Origin: Symsagittifera roscoffensis
Taxonomy: Eukaryota; Xenacoelomorpha; Acoela; Convolutidae
Assembly (NCBI RefSeq): GCF_963678635.1
Contig: NW_026971056.1
Coordinates: forward strand, 1-32,673
DNA: 32,673 nt
Direction: 5' to 3'
Of this stretch, positions 8,931 through 17,610 are shown in pieces. The notes beneath the pieces are model-generated. The model was not told where the DNA came from, searched no databases, and worked only from the letters and a program-made list of their open reading frames with translations. Position numbers and translations under genes: made by a program. Within the stretch, counting starts at the first letter, position 1. Every line of letters begins with the position of its first letter.

Positions 8931-11900
8931 GGCCCAGAAATTAACAAGCTTTATTGTAGGAGGTAGACAATATACCTACCAAGTTGGTTTCTATGGCTTG
9001 AAACCACTTTCAAATTTCTTCAGTAAACTAATGAGATATGCCTTCGGACCTCTCATTAAAGAAAAAAAAGCAATTACTTACATAGACGACACTCTGTTAC
9101 AGAGTCAAAGTAAAAATGAAATGTTTGACACAATTCGAGAATATCATTCTCTTTTACGGAAGGCCAACTTAAAAGCTGCCCCTGATAAAACCTTTTTCTT
9201 CCTAAGAAAAGTTAAATTTTTAGGCCATGTTGTCTCTAAAGATGGTCTTTCCCCAATCGCTTCACGAATTGATGACATAAAAAAATTGAAATCCCCTGAA
9301 TCAAAAACAGAAGTTCTAGGAGTATTAGGTGTCATGGGATTCTACAGCACATACATCATCAATTTTCATGTGGACGCAAAATGTCTATATGAACTGGCAA
9401 ACAGTAGTGATAAGTTTCAATGGCTACCATGCCATGAAGAAGTTTTTCAAAAACTGAAAGACAAATTCTGTCATGATATTTCAAATGCCATACCTAATGT
9501 AAACTACCCATTTCATATTCACGCCGACTCCTCAAATGTAGGAACCGGGTGTATACTCATCCAAGACTTTCCTGAAGGGAAAAGAATTGTTTCTGCCAAT
9601 TCTAGAGTCTTTGATAAAGCTGAGCAGAAAATGTCTACTCAACATCGTGAATTATGTGGAATAAAATCTGCTTTGCAAACCTATGAATTCTACATTATAG
9701 GTTCACCCTTTCCTCTATACCTATATTGCGACCACAGACCTATTCTCTTCTTATGGTCCAGAAAAGGACAACTTTCTCATAGATTTTTCAAATATCAAGT
9801 CGTATTGACAAAGTTCAACAATTTGAAAATAATCTATACCCCAGGTTCAAACCTAGCCTTTCCTGACTTATTGAGCCGAAATGTGCCCATCGCTGATATC
9901 AAAAGATATCAACTAGAACACAAAACCATTCCAAATGATATAAAGTTCAACCTAGACAATGGAGAACAAATATGTTATTCAGTACTCCACAAAGATGATA
10001 ACATATTTCAAAACGATTGCTATCCAGTCATTGCTCAAGTGCAAGGCGGGAAAAAGAAATTAATCAACATAAGTGACAGAGGAGACTTCAGCATTGAAGA
10101 TGCTCCAGAATATTTTGAAGAATCTTGTAGTGCAATTCAAAATATAACAGATTTCTTCCGATTTGGCAAACAAATCAATCAAATCAAACGACTATCTATA
10201 CCAGATATAAACGATCAAAACATTTATGAAGAAATTCCAGATGAAGTATCTGCACTTGATGATCCTTTGGAAAATTCAGAATGGCTTGACTTATATGAAG
10301 GCAATGTTGAGAACAACCTTCTCAACGATCTGGTTAAAGCAAAAACTGAGTTTGCTGCCAAAACAAGATCTTTGAAATTAATCGAACCCCTAAGTCTCCA
10401 ATCTGAAGAGAATAAATCAGATTCTCTTGAACTGATAGCAAAAATGACCAACTTTGCTAAAGAAGCAAATTTAGACGTTGAAACAATTATGCAAGAGCAG
10501 TGTAACGATACTGTAATCATAGATATCAAAAATTGCATAAAGCAAAACGAAAAGCCAGAAAAAAACAAAAAAAATCCTTGTCGTGAAGAAAAAGGGTTAA
10601 AAGCCTATATCAGGCAGTTTGAATTATTATTCATTGAAGACCAACATGATCTTCTATGTATTAATGAATATAATGATGACTATACTAAGAGTCCAAAAAT
10701 TTGCTTACCGATCTCCCTAGTGCTAAACTGCTTTGAGTTAGCTCATAAGCATCCTCTTAGCGGTCATCACGGCGAAACAAAAACTTTGGAAATAATCAAA
10801 AGATATTTCTATTGGCCCGGACTCTATAAATGGGTCAACATGCTTCTTCATGATTGCCTAGAATGTCAGAAAAATAAACCTAAACGAAAAGACCTGAATG
10901 AAGCTCCATTACAACAATGGGGACAATTAGAAACAATCCCAATGAAAACGATTCACATTGATCATAAAGGTCCGCTCAGACCATCAAGTCATGGCAAAAA
11001 CTTTTGCTTAGTTGTGATAGATGCCTTCTCTAGATATCTTCAAGTATATCCATGCACCCATGCAGACTCTAAGGAAACTATTAAGCTCTTAGAGAAATAC
11101 ATCACAACATTTGGTATTCCACAACAAATTATTCATGATAATGGAAGTGCATTCATGAGTAATGACTTTGCTCATTGGTCCTCTGAATTGGGAATAACCC
11201 TGAGACCAAGAACTACTTACTCGCCTTGGACTAACGGAAAAGTTGAAGTCCAGAATAAACATTTAACCCAGTACTTTCGACATTTCTTGAGTACCTCAGG
11301 CTCAAACTGGTCTGAATTAACAAATAAATTTGCTTTTGCACATAACACCGCCATTAATTCAAGTACAGGTTACACTCCATATGATATTGTTTTTGGCATA
11401 AAACCTCAAGTTCCTCTTAGCCTTAAATTAGGCCTCTACCGCGACCAAAACAAAAGATGTACCTCTGAATTTTGCGCTGGTCCCGAAAATCATGCTCATA
11501 CCGAGCATAAATCAAACAATGAGACCATAGATAGATTTCTAAAAAATCAAATTTCCGCCGAAATACTAAAAAGGGAAAATGATTTTAAGTTAATATATAC
11601 TAACACCTATACCCATTGCCGCCGCATCACTAATAAGGCCCACATGTTCCGAAATCAATTTAAATTAGGACGGCCTATAAAAGAAGGCACAAAAGTGTTA
11701 CTAGAAAATAGATCCAAGCCACTATTGAAAAGTCAAAAGCTTTTAAATTTGAGATCTGGACCTTACACCGTAATTGAAAAAATCACGGAAGTAACATACG
11801 GAATTCAAAATGATTTCACTAACGAAAAAAAGATTGTCCACCGCAATCATATTGTTGAATACTTTCCTAAAAAACAACAAATGCCCAAGCAACTGCAGGA

Positions 11901-12558
11901 ATACTCTAGTGATTTATTTTCAAGTGATTTTTATGATCATATAACAAATCATCAAATTGACTCTTTCAATAAACCGAAACAAGTTGAAAATCTACAATGC
12001 CAGTTTTGGCCAGTAGTCAACAATGGTTATCAGCAAATGACTGATAATAATCCTACAAATGAGGATCAAAATAGAACTATTGTCCAAGATCAATCATTAG
12101 ATTCAGGCAGAGAAACTATGCATCTAAGAACTTTGTTCGTTGCGACTGCGATTGACCAGAATCTTAGACCTATTCGAAGTTCAACTCCCTATCCTGCTGA
12201 TAAAACCCCTAATCCTTCAACTAGTCAATGTAGTAGTTATGGCCACCGCCGCCTACCTAGCCGCAGTATAAGTCCTAATACTAGTCTCGCAAATGACTTT
12301 GGCCGCCGCCACCAAAATATAACAACACAATATAATACTCCCCGTCCTCCTGATTTCCCTCGTTTATCTGAATCATCAGAAAGCTTTACTGACGGAAAAA
12401 ATATTCCTCATAGCTCTCAAGAAAGCTTCTATGAGAATACGCGATCAGCACCTGGATCACTTTCTGAATCCAAAAAACCTAAACGGACAAATCGTCCTAC
12501 AAACTTTTATGGAACTACAATTCCATCTAGTCTAATTGGCAAATTTAAAAAGAAATAA
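8827..12558 (+). CDS. pol: Element B pol: RT palm/thumb, RNase H, integrase with GPY/F tail
   Basis: A 1243-codon open frame; genuine homology begins near 8875, so 8827 is not a natural start. RT: FTSSDLSCAYHQ (first catalytic Asp) and YIDD at 9079-9090. RNase H: HADSSNVGTG, REL(C)G with the Glu, CDHRPI, and DLLSRN, at about 9515-9880. A linker of about 280 residues follows. Integrase: HHCC zinc module at about 10745-10870 (HPLSGHHG ... CLECQKNK); core with Asp in HIDHKGPL, Asp in IHDNGSAF and Glu in TNGKVEVQNKH, all present; GPY/F module at about 11755 (SGPYTVIEK). The last ~230 residues are Ser/Thr/Pro/Asn-rich and end in a basic TNRPTNFYG segment, as in other Ty3/Gypsy integrases. Integrase and the RT active site look intact in this copy. 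Confidence 0.93.
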   Translation: MAIRTTTSSHDPNKRIIFTSSDLSCAYHQVPLTDEAQKLTSFIVGGRQYTYQVGFYGLKPLSNFFSKLMRYAFGPLIKEKKAITYIDDTLLQSQSKNEMFDTIREYHSLLRKANLKAAPDKTFFFLRKVKFLGHVVSKDGLSPIASRIDDIKKLKSPESKTEVLGVLGVMGFYSTYIINFHVDAKCLYELANSSDKFQWLPCHEEVFQKLKDKFCHDISNAIPNVNYPFHIHADSSNVGTGCILIQDFPEGKRIVSANSRVFDKAEQKMSTQHRELCGIKSALQTYEFYIIGSPFPLYLYCDHRPILFLWSRKGQLSHRFFKYQVVLTKFNNLKIIYTPGSNLAFPDLLSRNVPIADIKRYQLEHKTIPNDIKFNLDNGEQICYSVLHKDDNIFQNDCYPVIAQVQGGKKKLINISDRGDFSIEDAPEYFEESCSAIQNITDFFRFGKQINQIKRLSIPDINDQNIYEEIPDEVSALDDPLENSEWLDLYEGNVENNLLNDLVKAKTEFAAKTRSLKLIEPLSLQSEENKSDSLELIAKMTNFAKEANLDVETIMQEQCNDTVIIDIKNCIKQNEKPEKNKKNPCREEKGLKAYIRQFELLFIEDQHDLLCINEYNDDYTKSPKICLPISLVLNCFELAHKHPLSGHHGETKTLEIIKRYFYWPGLYKWVNMLLHDCLECQKNKPKRKDLNEAPLQQWGQLETIPMKTIHIDHKGPLRPSSHGKNFCLVVIDAFSRYLQVYPCTHADSKETIKLLEKYITTFGIPQQIIHDNGSAFMSNDFAHWSSELGITLRPRTTYSPWTNGKVEVQNKHLTQYFRHFLSTSGSNWSELTNKFAFAHNTAINSSTGYTPYDIVFGIKPQVPLSLKLGLYRDQNKRCTSEFCAGPENHAHTEHKSNNETIDRFLKNQISAEILKRENDFKLIYTNTYTHCRRITNKAHMFRNQFKLGRPIKEGTKVLLENRSKPLLKSQKLLNLRSGPYTVIEKITEVTYGIQNDFTNEKKIVHRNHIVEYFPKKQQMPKQLQEYSSDLFSSDFYDHITNHQIDSFNKPKQVENLQCQFWPVVNNGYQQMTDNNPTNEDQNRTIVQDQSLDSGRETMHLRTLFVATAIDQNLRPIRSSTPYPADKTPNPSTSQCSSYGHRRLPSRSISPNTSLANDFGRRHQNITTQYNTPRPPDFPRLSESSESFTDGKNIPHSSQESFYENTRSAPGSLSESKKPKRTNRPTNFYGTTIPSSLIGKFKKK

Positions 12559-12705
12559 AAACACTAAACCATTTATTTGGCCCAACTAAATATTTTTTTA
12601 ATTTTTGTTTATTGGCCTTTTCTTTTTTTTCCTTTTTTTACTTTATAAATATTTCGTTTCTAATAAAAGCACAAAACACCAAAAATATCATGTTAATAAA
12701 TAAAT
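12559..12705. other. Convergent 3' ends of pol and the antisense gene
   Basis: No coding sequence. A plus-strand AATAAA is at 12662-12667. A minus-strand AATAAA (plus-strand TTTATT) is at 12608-12613, about 95 nt past the antisense stop. If both are used the two transcripts overlap tail to tail by roughly 80 nt. Confidence 0.45.
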
Positions 12706-13398
12706 TTAAAAATAACTTTTATAAATACAAGATTTAATATCTGTGTACGATTTCACTAGTTTTATTGCCGCCATCTTTTCCAACGAGTTTTCCGCGGCCC
12801 TACTCAGGCTCCTCACTGCAAACTGCAGCGCTGAGTAAGGCCGCCACCAAGCTTGATATATCTCCTCCAACATAATATCAAGCTCTATTTTTCGTCTAAA
12901 CTCTGCCTCTGCCACTGGCTTTTTGAAGAATTCTTCTTGAAACTAAAACAAATTCATATAGTATTTCTATGTTGCCATGCCACTTGAATAAAAAAATTTT
13001 TTTTTACTTTTAAAATTGAGTGTATTGTAAAACAAACTTACATCCTCCCCAAAGAATAAAGACAAAAAGTCCATTGTCTCTAGGGAAACCACATGGTTTC
13101 CCCTCCATGGGCTCCGAAGTTTCTTCGTGAAGCACCTACTTTGTATTGAGCCCAGCTCAAACAGTTCATCGGTATTCAGGACCGGATACTTGAATATGTA
13201 ACTCCGGTCCATAAATATCATGAATTCCATGGGTGTCAGATTTGCACCCTTTTCGACTAAACCATCGTATACTTCCACCCTTCTCTCAACTTCCTTGTCC
13301 TCCAGCAAGGCTTCGTGTGTGAAATCTAACTCATCCCGCAAGTTCAAAAACTTCTCGGGGAAGTCCACCAGATTGTCTTCAGGCTCGACATAACTCAT
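12706..13398 (-). CDS. Antisense two-exon accessory gene of unknown function inside element B
   Basis: Exon 1 runs from the ATG at 13398 (A at -3) down to 13042, exactly 119 codons. The intron is 13041-12943 (99 nt), with a GTAAGT donor and a T-rich TTTGTTTTAG acceptor. Exon 2 runs 12942-12706, in phase 0 and open to its stop, giving 197 residues. Reading through the intron instead gives only a low-complexity tail. The first ~60 residues are rich in Asp/Glu with hydrophobic spacing; the second exon is helical-looking, with charged and aromatic residues (EEIYQAWWRPYS). No signal peptide, membrane span, zinc knuckle or enzyme motif is seen, and I recognise no family. It is transcribed against gag-pol-env from the region shared with the rightward accessory exon. 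An AATAAA follows at 12613-12608. The frame is intact although pol and env around it are broken. Roles such as silencing suppression or regulation are conjecture. Confidence 0.72.
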
Positions 13399-13467
13399 TT
13401 TTCAAGAAAGCAAAAATTTTTAAAAATACTGTGATAACAGATGAAGTTTAAACGGAAAGCAAACAAA

Positions 13468-13494
13468 TGATGTTGCTTTTAATCCTCTTTTATG
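13468..13494 (-). promoter_or_regulatory. Putative core promoter of the antisense gene
   Basis: On the minus strand CATAAAAG (13494-13487) is followed by TCATTT with A at 13468, about 25 nt downstream of the TATA-like box. This would give a leader of about 70 nt to the ATG at 13398. Confidence 0.35.
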
Positions 13495-13568
13495 AAGAGT
13501 GTTTTTTTCATTTTCCTCCTCCAATAAGGAAGGGGAATGCAGTTGTTAAAATTAACATCAGCAGAAAC

Positions 13569-13583
13569 GAATGATTATCATTC
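13569..13583. promoter_or_regulatory. Inverted repeat GAATGA-TTA-TCATTC
   Basis: A perfect 6-bp inverted repeat with a 3-nt spacer, centrally placed between the two divergent start sites. It has the same 6-3-6 architecture as the LTR motif at 4771 but different half-sites. A candidate site for a dimeric factor. Confidence 0.4.
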
Positions 13584-13613
13584 CACTGCTAGATCTCAAC
13601 AAATCAAAACTAA

Positions 13614-13654
13614 GTGGAAAAACCACGACATTAAGCCAGAGTGGAAAAAACCAC
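13614..13654. promoter_or_regulatory. Two copies of GTGG-A(5-6)-CCAC
   Basis: GTGGAAAAACCAC at 13614-13626 and GTGGAAAAAACCAC at 13641-13654, spaced 27 nt. Each is a short inverted repeat; the AACCAC part resembles Runt-family sites, which may be chance. Confidence 0.35.
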
Positions 13655-13758
13655 AAAACGAATGACGAATGAATTACGACTTAAAAGAGTCACTTCCGAA
13701 AGACGCCGAATAACAACGGCCAATCAGAGCTTAGATTTGCAAAAACGCAAAAACAGCC

Positions 13759-13794
13759 TTTAAAAAACTAACTGATATACAGTTGTTTTCATTC
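13759..13794 (+). promoter_or_regulatory. Putative internal core promoter for the accessory/env unit
   Basis: TTTAAAAAAC at 13759 is followed 30 nt later by TCATTCT at 13789 (predicted start A13791). This is the same TATA-to-TCATTC spacing as in the LTR (28 nt). The leader to the ATG at 13915 would be about 124 nt. Confidence 0.45.
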
Positions 13795-13914
13795 TTGCTC
13801 AATTCCACATCTTTCATTCAAAACCTCCTCTATCTCTCCAAAAAATAAATCTGCTGAATTCCTCAACAAAAATTGAAATCTAACTCAGATTTCCCATCAC
13901 AAAAAATCCACAAA

Positions 13915-16900
13915 ATGACAAACCCATATAGTGAAATGGAGGAAGGTGAACTAATGGACCAAGATCCTGTTCTAACCACTCTCGAGGAAATGCTTAAAGT
14001 AAGTACTTTTAAAAATTCTTTTGCTATCATTCACCACCAAAAAATAATTTGCAAAAAATTTATTTGGTTGGTCTTTTAACTCTAATAATACTTTCGAATC
14101 AAACCTCAGCATTTGATCCGAAAGAACAATTATATGAAAATACTGCAAATAATCTTCGGGTTGCTCATTATGATTGTCACCTAATGACTTCTAACAAAAT
14201 GTTTTCCCTAAATAAAGTAGCACCAAGTTCAACCAGAAAATAATAAAGTAACCCATGCTTATGCTACTCTATATTCGAGAAATTATCGCACAAAAGTAAA
14301 TGCGACAATGTGTCGAATCAAACACCAATCAATGCGTTGGTTTTGCGATTCTTTTGATTCGAGTGGTATCGACGCTCGACAAAATATGATCACTACTGAT
14401 CTCCACTTATCTGCCGATGAATGTAAATTGGCCGCCGACAGAGGCTATCTTAACCTAGGCTATGCTAGTATTGGAAATATTCCTTTCAAATTTAATGTTA
14501 AAACAGTAACTAATGCCCATGCTGGCAAAGTTGACGGCAAACATCATAACGAATGTGATGGCCGTTCTTGGATTGAATTGGACACTTTTGAAACTTACAT
14601 GCAAAATGTAACTCTGACTGTTAACCTCAAAGATGGAACAGTCAATAATTGGCAAAACATTCCTTTGCCCTGTCCAGTGTCTGAAAATGGATGTGAAACA
14701 ACATCCTTAGACGCTTTTGCTTATACTTGGGAAGAACCCAACAATTGCATTTTCACTGTTTTAAACAGATTTCCGGCTAAAATGATTCAAAATGAAGAAT
14801 CATACTAAATAAGAAAAGGCAGTTCTAGCCCATCTATTCATTCTACTCACACAAGTGATTCTCAAAAATTTATACTACAGGTGATGAATAAACCGCAATC
14901 TCTTTGTGGTCATCCCAGAATAGTGTATTCAACTTCATATGATTCACTCTTTATTGCATACACTGACGGTTTCAATATGGATACTGGAATCCAAGTTAAA
15001 CCAACCCCAGAAACGGGAACTATTCATAATGCCGGCCAACCAAATTCTACTTTTCTCACATTAAGTGATGATTCGCCGCCACTCCAATTTTCAAGTCATC
15101 AAATTGACTACGAAGCTCATATAGGTACCAAATTGGACTATATTCTTTTTTCTAGCTTCTACATGCTCAGAACGGCCGAATTAGTCCTTCTGCAAAATCA
15201 ATGTGAGCTAGAACGCTCCTCAATATTAAATACTTTAATGCTTTCACTTGAAAGCCCACGTTTCGCTGGCTATATTCTAACCAAAAACCGCTCTATGTTC
15301 TCAGAGACCAATGGCAATGTTGCCTGGCTCTATCATTGTCCGAAATTTTATTCACCTTTGCAATTAATGGATGAATGCTATAATCGCATTCCCATTATGT
15401 ATAAGGAAAACATTCGATTTGTCGATCCAATTACGTGACAAACTTTTCAGTCGGCAGATCTACAAGACTGCTCCGACAAACATTCGAATCTCTTTCAACT
15501 AGATGTTGATGATGATAAGTTCTGGATTGAATTAACCCCTCAAATTACAAGGGTTACAGGACCACATCTCTTTAAACCAAAAGAGATAATTCAAAAGATT
15601 AAGCATTCTCTAGCCTCTAGCCAAGGCGCTTCAATCTACACTTATGCTCAAATGCAAAAATTCTGGAATATGATTTCCGATAATTCAGAGATGAAAGGAA
15701 TACTGCAAAAAGTATCCAGGTCCTTTCTAAATGCTAAAAAAATTTTCTTCAAGGACTCATACAGCCCGCTAGGCTCTTCCCAAACAATTTATTTGGACTA
15801 TCTCATCTCTCCAAAACTTTTGGAAAAACGAATACACCCGTATATTCGGGAAAGTACAATACTATTTAGAAAAATGCGGAATAGTCTTCGCCTCTTTTCT
15901 ATTTGTGAAATTCATACTAGATTGCCTAGTATTCATAATAAAGGCTATGAATATTCACAAAATCACCGGCCGCTCACTACATTTTGGCAAAGTATTACTT
16001 GCCGCTTCAAATAATATACTTTTCACTTCCATAGTGACCTCAATTTTCACTCAAGATGAGCAAACTGAAAAAATAGAACAAGAATGTGATCAGAAAATAC
16101 ATGCCCCTCTTTTAGAGGAAATTGATAAAATAAACCAGGATCGCATTTATCCTCAAATCCAATTAACAAGTTTTGAGAGAAGAACTCAAAACTTGGATCA
16201 CCCAACAAACCCAGTCTAATAAAAAAAAAATTCTACTGTTCTAGGATATACCAACTGATTCAACTATGAACGCAACACTTGATGACGACTTGAGAGATTT
16301 TGAGGATCTTCTCTCACTCCTGCCACCAACCGATCCACTGGACTCGCAGATTTCAGCACTCACTCAACAACCAACTGTTTCTACTACTACAACAACCACT
16401 GCAAAGCCGACCTCAACACGATCCTTCGTTGAGCCACTACTTCAAACCAGTTCAGCTGTCCCAATAACTACAGCATCACAGCCACCACCCCTAAAAATTT
16501 CACCCCCTGATTTTAAAATACCCCTGGTTCCCTCGAATTCTAAAATTAAAAAACGGACCCAGATTGTAAAACCATATAAGATACTAACGGCAAATACGCC
16601 GGTATCAACTTCTCATTGTCCAATGACCATTAGGCGACAGCCCTTGCACCCCACTGAATTAAACACTAAATTACATATTCAGTTAGAAAGGGAACGATAC
16701 ATTAATTCTAAAAGCAATCCTGGCTTCGATATGGATCTCAATTATGCTTTGAATCCATTAATCAATCGTTTTAAATTAGAAGCCTATCACCCTATAAAAA
16801 AAATGTATTCCATAACAAATTCCCTTCTTGAATATCAAAAAATCTATGTCCCAGCAAAATATCTGACAGCAAAATTACAAACCCCCCAGTTAGATGACTA

Positions 16901-17024
16901 TATTGAGCAAATTCAGCGCAGTCATATCCATGAAACGCATCAAATCCGGGAGCTGAAAAAGCAAATCCACCATTTGAAAACAAAAAATCAACAACTTATA
17001 GCCCGGTTGGAAGGAAAATTGTAA
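13915..17024 (+). CDS. Spliced accessory protein with acidic N-terminus and C-terminal leucine zipper (putative regulator)
   Basis: Exon 1 is 13915-13998 (28 codons; ATG with A at -3) and ends at a GTAAGT donor. Exon 2 is 16245-17024, entered through a TTCTACTGTTCTAG acceptor just after the env stop. Both are phase 0, giving about 287 residues and removing a 2246-nt intron that contains env. Exon 1 is acidic (MEEGELMDQD). The start of exon 2 alternates acidic and bulky hydrophobic residues (DDDLRDFEDLLSLLPP), like acidic activation domains. A Thr/Ser/Pro linker, a basic middle (KIKKR, TIRRQ) and a coiled coil at about 16890-17020 follow, with Leu every seventh residue and an Asn inside the zipper (KKQIHHL, KTKNQQL). 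An internal ATG at 16266 could start a shorter form. No homologue is recognised. A transcription activator acting on LTR and internal promoter is inferred, by analogy with foamy virus Tas. Open in this copy. Confidence 0.65.
13999..16244 (+). other. Alternative intron spanning env
   Basis: Donor AAA|GTAAGT at 13998/13999; acceptor TTCTACTGTTCTAG|G at 16244/16245; a CTAAT branch-like sequence lies about 25 nt upstream of the acceptor. Unspliced RNA would carry env, spliced RNA the accessory protein. Other AGs exist inside (for example CTCAG at 14109), but that one leads to a stop after about 24 codons. Confidence 0.55.
14049..16219 (+). pseudogene. env: Env-like glycoprotein gene, chuvirus-type class III fusion protein remnant, broken
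   Basis: Coding begins near 14049 with a hydrophobic signal-peptide-like stretch (about 20 residues), but the codon there is TTG and no ATG lies in frame. It shifts frame near 14235-14241, then has a TAA at 14806 and a TGA at 15436 in one frame, and shifts again at about 15800-15840 into a frame that is open to a TAA at 16217. Visible features: an Asp-Cys motif soon after the signal peptide, many paired cysteines, several N-glycosylation sequons, a CELERS segment followed by conserved GNVAWLYHC and DECYNRIP blocks, then two hydrophobic stretches at about 15875-15990 that would span the membrane, and a ~60-residue polar tail. The block order resembles the class III (gB-like) glycoproteins of chuviruses and related envs captured by LTR elements. 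Its role would be attachment and membrane fusion; this copy cannot make it. Confidence 0.72.
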
Positions 17025-17610
17025 GAAATTTATCCTTTTATTTAAGCATTTATTCTTTCGCTTTATATAGCTATGTAGTATAGCTATTAATTTCCTTTCA
17101 ACAATTTTGACTTTTATAAAAACAAAAAACACAAAAAAATACCCCCTTTGTATGAACCAGTCCTCCCCTTATTACGCGTTTGGACAGACTTCACATACTT
17201 CAGGAAGAAAAGGAGACTTCGGAAAAAGAATGTTTAAGGAATAAAACTAATCTTCAAACTTTTGAGAAACAGATAATTTTGATGTATTTTATAGTTAAAT
17301 CCCTTGGTTGTGTAAACTCTATTTTGATTTATAAATGTAACTGATGTATTTATATTTATTCAAGCCTGACTCAAAGTATCAGTTGATTAAAAACATCTGC
17401 TACCTGTAATACCAATAAACTACTAACCAACTTTATGAGATTGAAAGAAAAAGCTTTTGTTCAAAAACATCTGCTACCCGTAATACCAACAAAACTTTAT
17501 GAGATTGAAAGAAAAAGCTTCGATCGATCAACAATTACCCCACTATTCAAGTGAAAGTAATAAAAATGAAAGTTTTAGTTTTTTTCCTTCTCCAAATAGG
17601 AGGATGGATA
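17025..17610 (+). other. 3' untranslated region of element B with direct repeat and PPT
   Basis: No coding sequence. An AATAAA is at 17240-17245. A direct repeat of about 60-68 bp is present twice: 17389-17456 and 17464-17520, the second missing about 11 bases. Both contain ACATCTGCTACC and GAGATTGAAAGAAAAAGCTT. The purine-rich AGGAGGATGGA at 17598-17608, just before the LTR, is the likely polypurine tract priming plus-strand DNA synthesis. Confidence 0.6.
17389..17520 (+). repeat. Imperfect direct repeat near the 3' end of element B
   Basis: Two adjacent copies (17389-17456, 17464-17520) that differ by a short deletion and a few substitutions. They are probably a local duplication; they could be an RNA element, but nothing shows that. 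Confidence 0.75.

Larger units (their letters stand above)
13399..13914. promoter_or_regulatory. Divergent internal promoter region between antisense gene and accessory/env unit
   Basis: Non-coding, with coding exons starting at each edge in opposite directions. It contains TATA-like plus initiator pairs on both strands, a stretch AAGGAAGGGGAATGC (13526) like AAGGAAGGGAAATGC in the LTR (about 4676), a perfect GAATGA-TTA-TCATTC inverted repeat (13569-13583), two GTGG-A(5-6)-CCAC elements (13614 and 13641), and ACGAATG/TTACGA motifs at 13658-13679. The mix suggests a regulatory region sharing parts with the LTR, as the foamy-virus internal promoter does. The assignment rests on layout; no expression data are available. 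Confidence 0.5.

Noticed and set aside
14107-14110. CTCAG as the acceptor for the 13999 donor
   Set aside because: Splicing there leads to a stop after about 24 codons and cuts the env signal peptide; the acceptor at 16244 gives a long open product.
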